A DNA stretch of 7,877 nucleotides from an uncultured Corynebacterium sp. (GTDB taxonomy: Bacteria > Actinomycetota > Actinomycetes > Mycobacteriales > Mycobacteriaceae). The stretch spans positions 1 to 7,877 of the forward strand of contig NZ_CALLDG010000036.1 of assembly GCF_937999985.1 (NCBI RefSeq), in the 5' to 3' direction. The position numbers and the translations under genes are program-made. This document shows positions 1-5,631 of the stretch, piece after piece. The first letter of the stretch is position 1, and each line of letters starts with the position of its first letter. Under the pieces are notes generated by a model, which was given only the letters and a program-made list of their open reading frames with translations, ran no database searches and was not told the origin of the DNA.

Positions 1-178
1 GGACATTGCCAACGGTCTGATGGCGCTGCCGAACCTGGTGGGCATGCTGATTCTCTCCGGGCTCATCGCCCGGGAGACGAAGGCCTACCTGGACTTCGAC
101 CCGACCCTGCGGGCACGCCCGGAGGACGTGGAGAAGTTCCTGGTGGATACCAAGAACCCCTGGCGCAGCGCGCTGTAA
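1..178 (+). CDS. Alanine/glycine:cation symporter (AGCS family), C-terminal end only
   Basis: An open frame enters from the left edge (first full codon at position 2) and ends at TAA 176-178, giving 58 residues. It begins DIANGLMALPNLVGMLILSG, followed by LIARETKAYL. This is the last membrane helix and cytoplasmic tail typical of sodium- or proton-coupled alanine/glycine symporters (AgcS/AlsT/DagA), which commonly end with a ‘DI.NGLMA.PNL’ stretch and an ‘ETK.Y’ tail. The family imports small neutral amino acids using the cation gradient across the inner membrane. The tail after the helix is hydrophilic and ends in WRSAL. The gene converges on the lipoprotein gene, with 22 nt between the two stop codons. 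The family call rests on this short tail only, so substrate and cation cannot be given. Confidence 0.85.
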   Translation, partial: DIANGLMALPNLVGMLILSGLIARETKAYLDFDPTLRARPEDVEKFLVDTKNPWRSAL

Positions 179-210
179 CCAGCGGGTTATAACGCCGCCA
201 CTAGCTGGCG
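179..210. terminator. Possible bidirectional hairpin between convergent symporter and lipoprotein genes
   Basis: Two alternative stems are visible. CCAGC (179-183) can pair with GCTGG (204-208). CGCCA (196-200) can pair with TGGCG (206-210), which places the lipoprotein stop codon (201-203) in the loop. Between them lies the palindrome GTTATAAC (186-193). There is no T-run on either strand, so this would be an atypical intrinsic terminator at best. The support is position between convergent genes plus the repeats. Confidence 0.3.
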
Positions 211-797
211 CAGTTGAACTCCACGGTGAGGGCGATCGTACGGTTCGAATCGTCCTCCACCGGGTTTCCTTCGACGACATAGTTGTCGCCTTGGCGCTTC
301 ACCGTGGCCGAGGCGGCATGGTCGTCATCGATCTCATATTCGACACCCTTGTATTCGAAGTCCAGGGATTCTAGGGCCGGCTGATCTGTGTAAATATCGA
401 TTTCCAGATCATCACGATCATCGTCATCCTTGCCGAAATCGGCCTCTAGCACTTCGCGTCCGTCGTCCTCATTCAGTTCGCAACGCACCGGGGAGAACAG
501 CTTGGTATCCACTTCCTTGCCATCGACGGTGATCCTGTGGAGCTTGCTGCCCGAATCCTGCTGCGCGGGAGCTTCTTGAGAAGATCGGGATTGGTTCGCC
601 TCCTCTGGGGCGGAAGATTCCTCAGCACTCTCCTTCACCGTGGACGTGACAGTTTCCTTCTCTGCGGCGCCATCATTCGAATCTTCAGACGAACAAGCGG
701 CTGCCGAGACTCCCAGTGCGCATGCCACTGCTACTGCGGCACTGCGACGAGCAATTTGCGAACCAACAATTTTCTTAGCAGATCGTAAATTTCTCAT
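201..797 (-). CDS. LpqH-like (19 kDa antigen family) surface lipoprotein
   Basis: The 198-residue protein (from ATG at 797) starts with a positively charged stretch, a hydrophobic segment (about residues 19-34) and a cysteine at 35 followed by SSEDSND, which is the layout of a lipoprotein signal peptide. The residues before the Cys (AAA) make a weaker lipobox than the usual LxxC. Residues 36-85 are a Ser/Glu/Ala-rich linker. Residues 86-198 resemble the mycobacterial LpqH domain in order: a VDGK strand, a Cys after a short strand (C106), a ‘ASATVKRQGDNYVVEG’ segment, and a final ‘VEFNC’ (C196); the two Cys could form a disulfide. The middle is strikingly acidic (a KDDDDRDD run). LpqH-type proteins are lipid-anchored envelope proteins; their precise role is uncertain. 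An upstream in-frame TTG at 821 would add 8 residues, but the 797 ATG gives a normal signal peptide and fits the promoter. The gene is divergent from the acyl-CoA synthetase gene. Confidence 0.8.
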   Translation of the reverse strand: MRNLRSAKKIVGSQIARRSAAVAVACALGVSAAACSSEDSNDGAAEKETVTSTVKESAEESSAPEEANQSRSSQEAPAQQDSGSKLHRITVDGKEVDTKLFSPVRCELNEDDGREVLEADFGKDDDDRDDLEIDIYTDQPALESLDFEYKGVEYEIDDDHAASATVKRQGDNYVVEGNPVEDDSNRTIALTVEFNCAS

Positions 798-804
798 GAT
801 CCCC

Positions 805-810
805 ACGCTA
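805..810 (-). promoter_or_regulatory. Candidate -10 element of the lipoprotein gene (leaderless spacing)
   Basis: On the - strand this reads TGATAGCGTGG. The TAGCGT hexamer fits the actinobacterial TANNNT core, is preceded by TGn and followed by GG. Seven nt (GGGGATC) separate it from the ATG at 797, so transcription would start at or next to the start codon. The GGGG could also be taken for a Shine-Dalgarno, but it sits only 3 nt from the ATG, too close for normal use. Confidence 0.45.
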
Positions 811-828
811 TCAAAACTCAATTAAGCA

Positions 829-846
829 AAACCCCTCACAGGGTTT
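829..846. promoter_or_regulatory. Perfect inverted repeat AAACCC-N6-GGGTTT, possible operator
   Basis: A perfect 6-bp inverted repeat with a 6-nt spacer (CTCACA) lies in the 74-nt region between the divergent lipoprotein and acyl-CoA synthetase starts. It ends 12 nt before the candidate -10 of the synthetase gene and so overlaps its -35 region. It is also 19 nt upstream of the lipoprotein -10. The symmetry and location suit a dimeric repressor or activator site able to act on both genes. No regulator gene is in the window, and the binding protein is unknown. Confidence 0.4.
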
Positions 847-853
847 AGTGATC

Positions 854-864
854 TGGGTTACAGT
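854..864 (+). promoter_or_regulatory. Extended -10 promoter of the acyl-CoA synthetase gene (leaderless)
   Basis: TGGGTTACAGT at 854-864 matches the corynebacterial extended -10 pattern TGnGnTAnnnT, with TACAGT (859-864) as the core. The ATG at 872 follows after 7 nt, the distance expected when the start codon's A is the transcription start. There is no purine-rich ribosome binding site upstream of this ATG. The -35 region is not well conserved. Confidence 0.55.
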
Positions 865-871
865 CGCGAGC

Positions 872-2545
872 ATGACTTTCGCATCGCAGCACGGCCTAAA
901 CGCTCCACTCACTCCTCTGCGCTTCTTGCAACGCTCCGCACAGGTTCACCCCAACAAGATCGCCGCAGTCGACGGACCGCGGCGCATCACTTTCGCAGAA
1001 TTCAACGAAGACGCCCAGGCTTTCGCCCACGCCCTTCTTGCAGACGAGGTCGTCGAGGGCGACCGTGTAGGCATTCTCGCTTCCAACAGCTACGAAGCCC
1101 TGCTGGCCCAGTTCGCCGTGCCGCTGGCGAATGCAGTGACGGTGCCGATCAACACCCGCCTCGCCCCCAAGGAGGTTAACTACATCCTCGACCACTCCTC
1201 CATCGACGTCCTCGTCGGCGAGAAGGAACTGATCGACCCCATCCTCGCCAGCGGTGAGCGAAACTTGCGCCGAGCTGTGTACATCGCCGACAAGGACGGC
1301 GTAGAGCCCCAGGTTGAAAAGGGAGAAACTGACGCGCAGGGGGCGTCACTAGTAACAACATTTAGCGACTACCTAGCCGGACACCGCGACGAAGACCCGC
1401 TCCCCTACCGCGTGCACGACGAGAACGAAACCATCGCGATCAACTACACTTCCGGCACCACCGGCAAGCCGAAGGGTGTGATCTACACCCACCGTGGCGC
1501 TTACCTTAACGCGCTAGGGCAGGCACACACACAGCACTTCAGTCATGACACCGTGTACTTGTGGACGCTGCCGATGTTCCACTGCTCCGGCTGGTGCACA
1601 GGCTGGGCGGCGATGGCCGTCAGCGCAACCCAGGTGGCTCTGCGCGCGGTGCGTGGCCCGGCAATGTGGGAGCTGATCCGCACCGAAGGCGTGACCGCCA
1701 TGTGCGGCGCCCCGGCCGTGCTCAACACGCTGGTGGATGACGAGAACAAGCGCCGTGTGACCAACCTGCGCGTCACCACCGCGGGTGCGCCACCAAGCCC
1801 GACAACCATCACCCGCTGCGAAAACATCGGCGTGGAGGTCACCCACGTGTACGGCCTGACCGAGAGCTACGGTCCCTTCACCGTATGCGAAGCGCAGCCC
1901 GAATGGGCGGACATGACGGTCCGCCGCCGCGCGGTTCTAAAGGCGCGTCAAGGCGTGGCCTCCATCACCAACGAAGACGTGCGCGTGATCGAGCCGACCG
2001 AAGCGCTAGACGAAGCGCTGGTAGATGTGCCTGCCGACGGTGCGACCCTGGGCGAGATCATCCTGACTGGCAACGGCATCATGGCGGGCTACTTCAAAGA
2101 CGAAGAGGCTACCGCCCACGCCTTCCGCGGGGGCTGGTTCCACACCGGCGACCTCGGCGTGATGCACCCGAACGGCTACATCCAGCTGATGGACCGAGCG
2201 AAGGACGTGGTGGTTTCCGGCGGTGAGAACATATCCACCATCGAGGTCGAACAGGCCGTTATCAGCCACCCCGACATCTCCGACTGTGCAGTCATCGGCG
2301 TACCAGATGAGAAGTGGGGCGAACGCCCGCGCGCCTACGTGACCCTGCGCCCGGAAGCCCGCGGCGTTGACCAGGACGCGCTCGAAGAAGCTGTGATCGC
2401 CTACTGCCGCGCGCACATCGCCGGCTACAAGGTGCCGCGTGACGTACGCATCCTCGACGAACTCCCTCGCACCTCCACGGGTAAGGTCCGCAAAAACGAG
2501 CTGCGCGACGAGGCCTGGGCGGGCCACAAGCAGAAGATTAACTAG
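872..2545 (+). CDS. Acyl-CoA synthetase (AMP-forming), AAE/BZO1-like branch
   Basis: The 557-residue protein is a full-length ANL-superfamily adenylate-forming ligase. It should activate a carboxylic acid with ATP to an acyl-adenylate and transfer it to CoA, in the cytosol or at the membrane. Visible motifs are: the phosphate-binding loop YTSGTTGKPKG (residues 192-202), LPMFHCSGWC in the acyl-pocket region, YGLTES (327-332), GWFHTGDL (421-428), the hinge MDRAKD (440-445), and PRTSTGKVRK near the C-terminus with the catalytic Lys at 538. The ‘FHC.GWC’ and ‘YGLTESYGPFTVCE’ segments, plus KARQGV and SGGENIS, are typical of the branch holding plant AAE/benzoate-CoA ligase-like and many bacterial medium/long-chain ‘FadD-like’ proteins; the substrate cannot be read from sequence. 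A GTG at 848 would add 8 residues, but 872 sits 7 nt after a strong extended -10 and starts MTFASQHGLN. The phosphoesterase gene follows after 99 nt with promoter-like sequence, so a shared operon is doubtful. Confidence 0.92.
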   Translation: MTFASQHGLNAPLTPLRFLQRSAQVHPNKIAAVDGPRRITFAEFNEDAQAFAHALLADEVVEGDRVGILASNSYEALLAQFAVPLANAVTVPINTRLAPKEVNYILDHSSIDVLVGEKELIDPILASGERNLRRAVYIADKDGVEPQVEKGETDAQGASLVTTFSDYLAGHRDEDPLPYRVHDENETIAINYTSGTTGKPKGVIYTHRGAYLNALGQAHTQHFSHDTVYLWTLPMFHCSGWCTGWAAMAVSATQVALRAVRGPAMWELIRTEGVTAMCGAPAVLNTLVDDENKRRVTNLRVTTAGAPPSPTTITRCENIGVEVTHVYGLTESYGPFTVCEAQPEWADMTVRRRAVLKARQGVASITNEDVRVIEPTEALDEALVDVPADGATLGEIILTGNGIMAGYFKDEEATAHAFRGGWFHTGDLGVMHPNGYIQLMDRAKDVVVSGGENISTIEVEQAVISHPDISDCAVIGVPDEKWGERPRAYVTLRPEARGVDQDALEEAVIAYCRAHIAGYKVPRDVRILDELPRTSTGKVRKNELRDEAWAGHKQKIN

Positions 2546-2547
2546 GT

Positions 2548-2561
2548 ACGGCCTTGGCCGT
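2548..2561 (+). terminator. Small hairpin after the acyl-CoA synthetase stop
   Basis: ACGGCC-TT-GGCCGT is a perfect 6-bp inverted repeat starting 2 nt after the TAG. With a realistic loop it folds as a 5-bp GC-rich stem with a CTTG tetraloop. No T-run follows, so termination efficiency is uncertain; a second CGGCC followed by TTT at 2578-2585 could pair with GGCCG (2556-2560) as an alternative. Confidence 0.35.
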
Positions 2562-2601
2562 TAACCCACTATTCGCCCGGCCTTTCCCTACCCGCTGCCT
2601 T

Positions 2602-2636
2602 TAGGCTGGTTGCTAGTCACGCGCACCTTTTACCCT
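2602..2636 (+). promoter_or_regulatory. Candidate promoter(s) of the phosphoesterase gene
   Basis: Two TANNNT cores are visible. TAGGCT at 2602-2607, followed by GG, is a typical corynebacterial -10 and would give a leader of about 30 nt. TACCCT at 2631-2636 lies 8 nt before the ATG at 2645 and would give a leaderless transcript; TTGCTA (2610-2615) could be its -35 with a short 15-nt spacer. The stretch before the ATG is pyrimidine-rich (CTCTGCCTTT), with no Shine-Dalgarno, which favours the leaderless reading. Only one of the two may be real. Confidence 0.4.
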
Positions 2637-2644
2637 CTGCCTTT

Positions 2645-4192
2645 ATGGGTAGTAAAGGTATTTTTTCTCGACGCCGATTCTTCAAAGCACTAGGCTTCAG
2701 CGCCGGTTCTGCAGCCTTCGTGGTGGGGCCGATTGCGAAGGCTAGTGCGGCACCGGGCACGGGCAGTTCCGGCCTGGCGGGCAGTGGGTTGGCCGGGAGT
2801 TCAGCGCTGGGGTCCGCTAATACTCCAAGCTTGGCGGGGTCGGCGAGCTTCACCCCAAGCAATATCGGCAGCTCCGAGACCGGCTGGGTTATGGGCCACA
2901 AGGGCACCGGCCCCAACGGCGCTTTTCTTGCCGGTGACCTGCAGGTAGTCACTGTCACGGAGGATTCAGTGACGATTAGCTGGCTGACGTGGGACGCAAA
3001 GGTGAGCATCGCTGAACGCCCCGTGGGTATGCCGACCGAAGGCACGCTGCGCGTATGGCCGGAAGACAACCCGCAGGATACGAAGGTCGTGCGCTCGGAA
3101 AAGAACACCTTCTTCCACATCATGACTATCGAAGGCCTACAGCCGGAGACCAAGTACCGCTTCAGCGCTTCCTCCCACGGCATCGAAGCCAATGCGACTC
3201 ACAACTACTTCCAGGAAAAGAAGAAGGAGTTCACTACCTTGCCTGAATTGTCCGGCGAGGTACTGCAGACCGTGGTCGTGGCGAACGATGTGCACATGGG
3301 TGAGGCTCAGGACGGCCTGTGGTTCGATGGCTTTCCGCCACCAGCGGTACCCAATCCGAAATCCGCACCCTACCCGGAAATTTGCTTGGACGCGGTCATT
3401 AAGACCGCCGAGGATTGCGACGCTACGCACCTGTTTGTCAATGGCGATGTCACGAGTGAAGCCCGCCCGGCCGAAGTGCGCCGTGCTAAGGAGATGCTGG
3501 ATACGTTCTCCGGCACGTGGCGCGTAACCCGTGGCAACCATGACCGGCCGCACAAAGCCGACGACTCCTCCGGCTACGAAACCGCCACCCCCTACGGCAA
3601 AGAACACTTCGACCCCTTCGGTGACGTCTTCGAGCCGCGACAACAGGCCTGGATGATGGACCTGGAGCCGGCGGGCGTGCGCGTGATCGGCATTGATTCC
3701 ACGGAGCTGGATAAATCCGGCGGGCGGATCGAGCCACAGCAATTCCGCCAGATCGAAGGCTTCTTGCGCCGCGATCCGAATAAGCCAACCGTGCTGATGC
3801 TGCACCACCCCATGACGCGCGAGGCCGGCTGGTCGAACGCAGCCGGACCAGCTTTTATTCTGCGTGACCCGGATCTGATCAGGCTGCAAAAGATGATCCA
3901 AGCGGCGCCGGGCGTGAAGCTGGTGCTGGCCGGGCACACGCACCGCGCTCATCGAGATAAGCCAGACGTTGATACCCACGCGGTATTCCTGGAAACTCCC
4001 GCGGCGAAAAACTGGCCCACCGGAGCCACCCAGCTGCGCTTCTACTCCGACGGCATTGCCGTGAACTTCCGCCACAACATGGGAGAGGAAGCCCTGGACT
4101 GGGCCAGCCGTACCCGCTGGACCAACTTCGGCTTGGCACCGGAGATCTTGCTGGGGCCGACGGACGCACGCAATCTGGTGGTGCGCTACTAG
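2645..4192 (+). CDS. Tat-exported calcineurin-like metallophosphoesterase with N-terminal FN3-like domain
   Basis: The 515-residue protein begins with a twin-arginine signal (SRRRFFKALG, residues 8-17), a hydrophobic stretch and a likely cleavage after A33-S34-A35, so it should be exported folded. Residues 37-78 are a Gly/Ser/Ala-rich low-complexity linker. Residues about 95-200 look like the fibronectin-III-like domain found before purple-acid-phosphatase-type catalytic domains (VTEDSVTISWLTWD … LQPETKYRF). The catalytic domain carries the metallophosphoesterase ligands in order: D215-x-H217, G267-D268, GNHD (297-300), HH (387-388), GHTH (430-433). The first motif is DxH and the Tyr ligand of true purple acid phosphatases is not seen, so a dinuclear-metal calcineurin-like phosphatase or phosphodiesterase is the better call. 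Substrate is unknown; extracellular phosphate scavenging or envelope phosphoester turnover are plausible. No other in-frame ATG, GTG or TTG lies close upstream, so the start is well supported despite the missing ribosome binding site. The gene converges on the antiporter gene. Confidence 0.9.
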   Translation: MGSKGIFSRRRFFKALGFSAGSAAFVVGPIAKASAAPGTGSSGLAGSGLAGSSALGSANTPSLAGSASFTPSNIGSSETGWVMGHKGTGPNGAFLAGDLQVVTVTEDSVTISWLTWDAKVSIAERPVGMPTEGTLRVWPEDNPQDTKVVRSEKNTFFHIMTIEGLQPETKYRFSASSHGIEANATHNYFQEKKKEFTTLPELSGEVLQTVVVANDVHMGEAQDGLWFDGFPPPAVPNPKSAPYPEICLDAVIKTAEDCDATHLFVNGDVTSEARPAEVRRAKEMLDTFSGTWRVTRGNHDRPHKADDSSGYETATPYGKEHFDPFGDVFEPRQQAWMMDLEPAGVRVIGIDSTELDKSGGRIEPQQFRQIEGFLRRDPNKPTVLMLHHPMTREAGWSNAAGPAFILRDPDLIRLQKMIQAAPGVKLVLAGHTHRAHRDKPDVDTHAVFLETPAAKNWPTGATQLRFYSDGIAVNFRHNMGEEALDWASRTRWTNFGLAPEILLGPTDARNLVVRY

Positions 4193-4232
4193 TCCCCTCC
4201 CCCTTGGTGCCCCCTATATACCAGTGCCCTAC

Positions 4233-4252
4233 CTGCTGGTGAGTTCCAGCAG
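4233..4252. terminator. Hairpin between convergent phosphoesterase and antiporter genes
   Basis: CTGCTGG (4233-4239) and CCAGCAG (4246-4252) form a perfect 7-bp stem with a 6-nt loop. The stem abuts the antiporter stop codon (4253-4255) directly and lies 40 nt after the phosphoesterase stop. It could terminate both convergent transcripts. Neither strand has a T-run after the stem, which is often the case in high-GC actinobacteria. The rest of the 60-nt gap is C-rich (4193-4214) with no gene. Confidence 0.5.
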
Positions 4253-5608
4253 CTACAGAACCATCGCCGCGATCCAGCCGGCGATCAGCAGCGGAATATT
4301 AAAGTGCAGGAACGTCGGGATCACGGAATCCCGGATGTGGTCGTGCTGGCCATCCGCGTTCAAACCCGACGTGGGGCCTAGGGTCGAGTCGGATGCCGGG
4401 GAACCGGCGTCACCAAGAGCACCCGCAGTACCCACAATCGCTACAGTGGCGAGCGGCGAGAAGCCCATCGATGCGCACAAAGGCACGTAGATCGTTGCAA
4501 CGATCGGCAGGGTGGAGAAGCTCGAACCAATGCCCATGGTGACCACCAGGCCGACCAGCAGCATCACCAGGGCGGCAGCGGCCTTGTTACCCGCGAACAG
4601 GTCGGCGGAGGTGGTGACCAGACTTTCGACCTCGCCGGTGGCCTGCATGACTGCGGCGAAGCCCTGGGCGGTGATCATGATGAAGCCGATCAGAGCCATC
4701 ATGCGCATACCGGCAGTGAAGACATCGTCGGCCTTCCTCCAATCGACCGCGCCGGTGCCCATGAAGATCGTCAGCCCCACCAGGGCGCCGATCAGCAGCG
4801 AATCGGCCTCCATATCCATAGCCTGCATAACGACCTGCACGGCGAAGGTGGCGATAATCGCAATGACGGAGACGACGATCTTATAGCGGGAAACCTCACC
4901 GGCCGGGTCGGTCTCGACCTCCACAATCGGGCGTTCTTCGTACTCGCGTGGCTTGCGATAGGTGATGAAGACCGCGATCAGCAAACCACAGAACATACCC
5001 AGCGCCGGAATGCCCATCGCCTGCATCACGTTGATGCCATCGGTGCTCATACCCGCGTTGTCGATATTGCCCAGCAGGATGTCGTTCAAGAAGATCGATC
5101 CGAAGCCCAGCGGGATCCACATGTATGTGGTGATCAGGCCGAACGTCAAAATACAGGTGACCGCGCGGCGGTCCAGCTGCAGTTTGTTGAAGACGCTCAG
5201 TAGCGGTGGAATGATCAGCGGAATAAACGCGATGTGCACGGGGATGAGGTTCTGACTCATCACGGCCATAGCGAGGATGCCGGCCAGCATCAACCATTTC
5301 GTTACGGCGACGGCGCGGCTCTTTGTTTCTTCGTTAGTGACGCCCAGTTTCCCCAGCAGGGAGTCCGCCAGAAGCTTGGGCAGTCCCGCGCTGGCTACAG
5401 CCATCGCAAAGGCGCCGAGGAGGGCATAGCTAAGCGCGATTTTCGCGCCGCCGGAGAGGCCTTCCTGGAAGGCCACCATCGTGGCATCAAGGCCAAGGCC
5501 GCTGAGGAGACCACCGACGATGGCTCCGATGAAAAGCGCCAGAACCACATGCACCCGAAGCAGGGCGAGGGCCAGCATGACGACGACGGCGACTAGGACT
5601 GCGTTCAT
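4253..5608 (-). CDS. Na+/H+ antiporter family permease (YuiF/HI_0325-like)
   Basis: The 451-residue protein is hydrophobic almost throughout, with roughly ten to twelve membrane helices, and one hydrophilic cytosolic-type loop (about residues 213-242, RKPREYEERPIVEVETD). The N-terminus (VVVMLALALLRVHVVLALFIGAIVGG is split over the first helices) fits the N-terminal domain of the Na+/H+ antiporter-2 type, and the C-terminal half carries the conserved signature from GSSFSTLPI through GDAGSPASDS (399-408), LGPTSGLNADGQHDHIRDS and PTFLHFNIPLL. This is characteristic of the YuiF-like group, annotated as Na+/H+ antiporters but also suspected to carry amino acids; the real substrate is uncertain. 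Length is normal and the signature residues are intact. ATG at 5608 lies 23 nt after the helicase stop. AAGG (5612-5615) is a possible ribosome binding site but only 3 nt from the ATG; a TATTCT hexamer 7 nt upstream suggests its own promoter. Confidence 0.88.
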   Translation of the reverse strand: MNAVLVAVVVMLALALLRVHVVLALFIGAIVGGLLSGLGLDATMVAFQEGLSGGAKIALSYALLGAFAMAVASAGLPKLLADSLLGKLGVTNEETKSRAVAVTKWLMLAGILAMAVMSQNLIPVHIAFIPLIIPPLLSVFNKLQLDRRAVTCILTFGLITTYMWIPLGFGSIFLNDILLGNIDNAGMSTDGINVMQAMGIPALGMFCGLLIAVFITYRKPREYEERPIVEVETDPAGEVSRYKIVVSVIAIIATFAVQVVMQAMDMEADSLLIGALVGLTIFMGTGAVDWRKADDVFTAGMRMMALIGFIMITAQGFAAVMQATGEVESLVTTSADLFAGNKAAAALVMLLVGLVVTMGIGSSFSTLPIVATIYVPLCASMGFSPLATVAIVGTAGALGDAGSPASDSTLGPTSGLNADGQHDHIRDSVIPTFLHFNIPLLIAGWIAAMVL

Positions 5609-5615
5609 GCACCTT

Positions 5616-5621
5616 AGAATA
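5616..5621 (-). promoter_or_regulatory. Candidate -10 element of the antiporter gene (leaderless spacing)
   Basis: On the - strand TATTCT fits TANNNT and lies 7 nt before the ATG at 5608, inside the 23-nt gap after the helicase stop codon. It could drive an independent leaderless transcript, or the gene may simply be read through from the helicase gene using the closely spaced AAGG. Confidence 0.4.
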
Positions 5622-5631
5622 GTGTGAGGGG

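Noticed and set aside
798..821. TTG start extending the lipoprotein by 8 residues
   Set aside because: It would put an unusual SFDSVGI stretch before the charged signal-peptide start and would overlap the candidate -10 at 805-810; the ATG at 797 gives a normal signal peptide.
848..871. GTG start extending the acyl-CoA synthetase by 8 residues
   Set aside because: The extension overlaps the extended -10 TGGGTTACAGT at 854-864, which points to transcription starting at the 872 ATG; no ribosome binding site supports the GTG.
2006..2527. - strand open frame (173 codons) opposite the acyl-CoA synthetase 3' end
   Set aside because: It mirrors the conserved motifs region of the synthetase, has no recognisable domain and no promoter or ribosome binding site that stands out.
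3137..4075. Long - strand open frame (312 codons) opposite the phosphoesterase gene
   Set aside because: It lies wholly antisense to a gene with intact catalytic motifs, its translation has no recognisable domain, and such frames are common opposite GC-rich genes with biased third positions.
2645..4192. Calling the phosphoesterase a true purple acid phosphatase
   Set aside because: The first metal motif is DxH and the Tyr ligand that gives the purple iron centre is not visible, although the FN3-like domain resembles that family.
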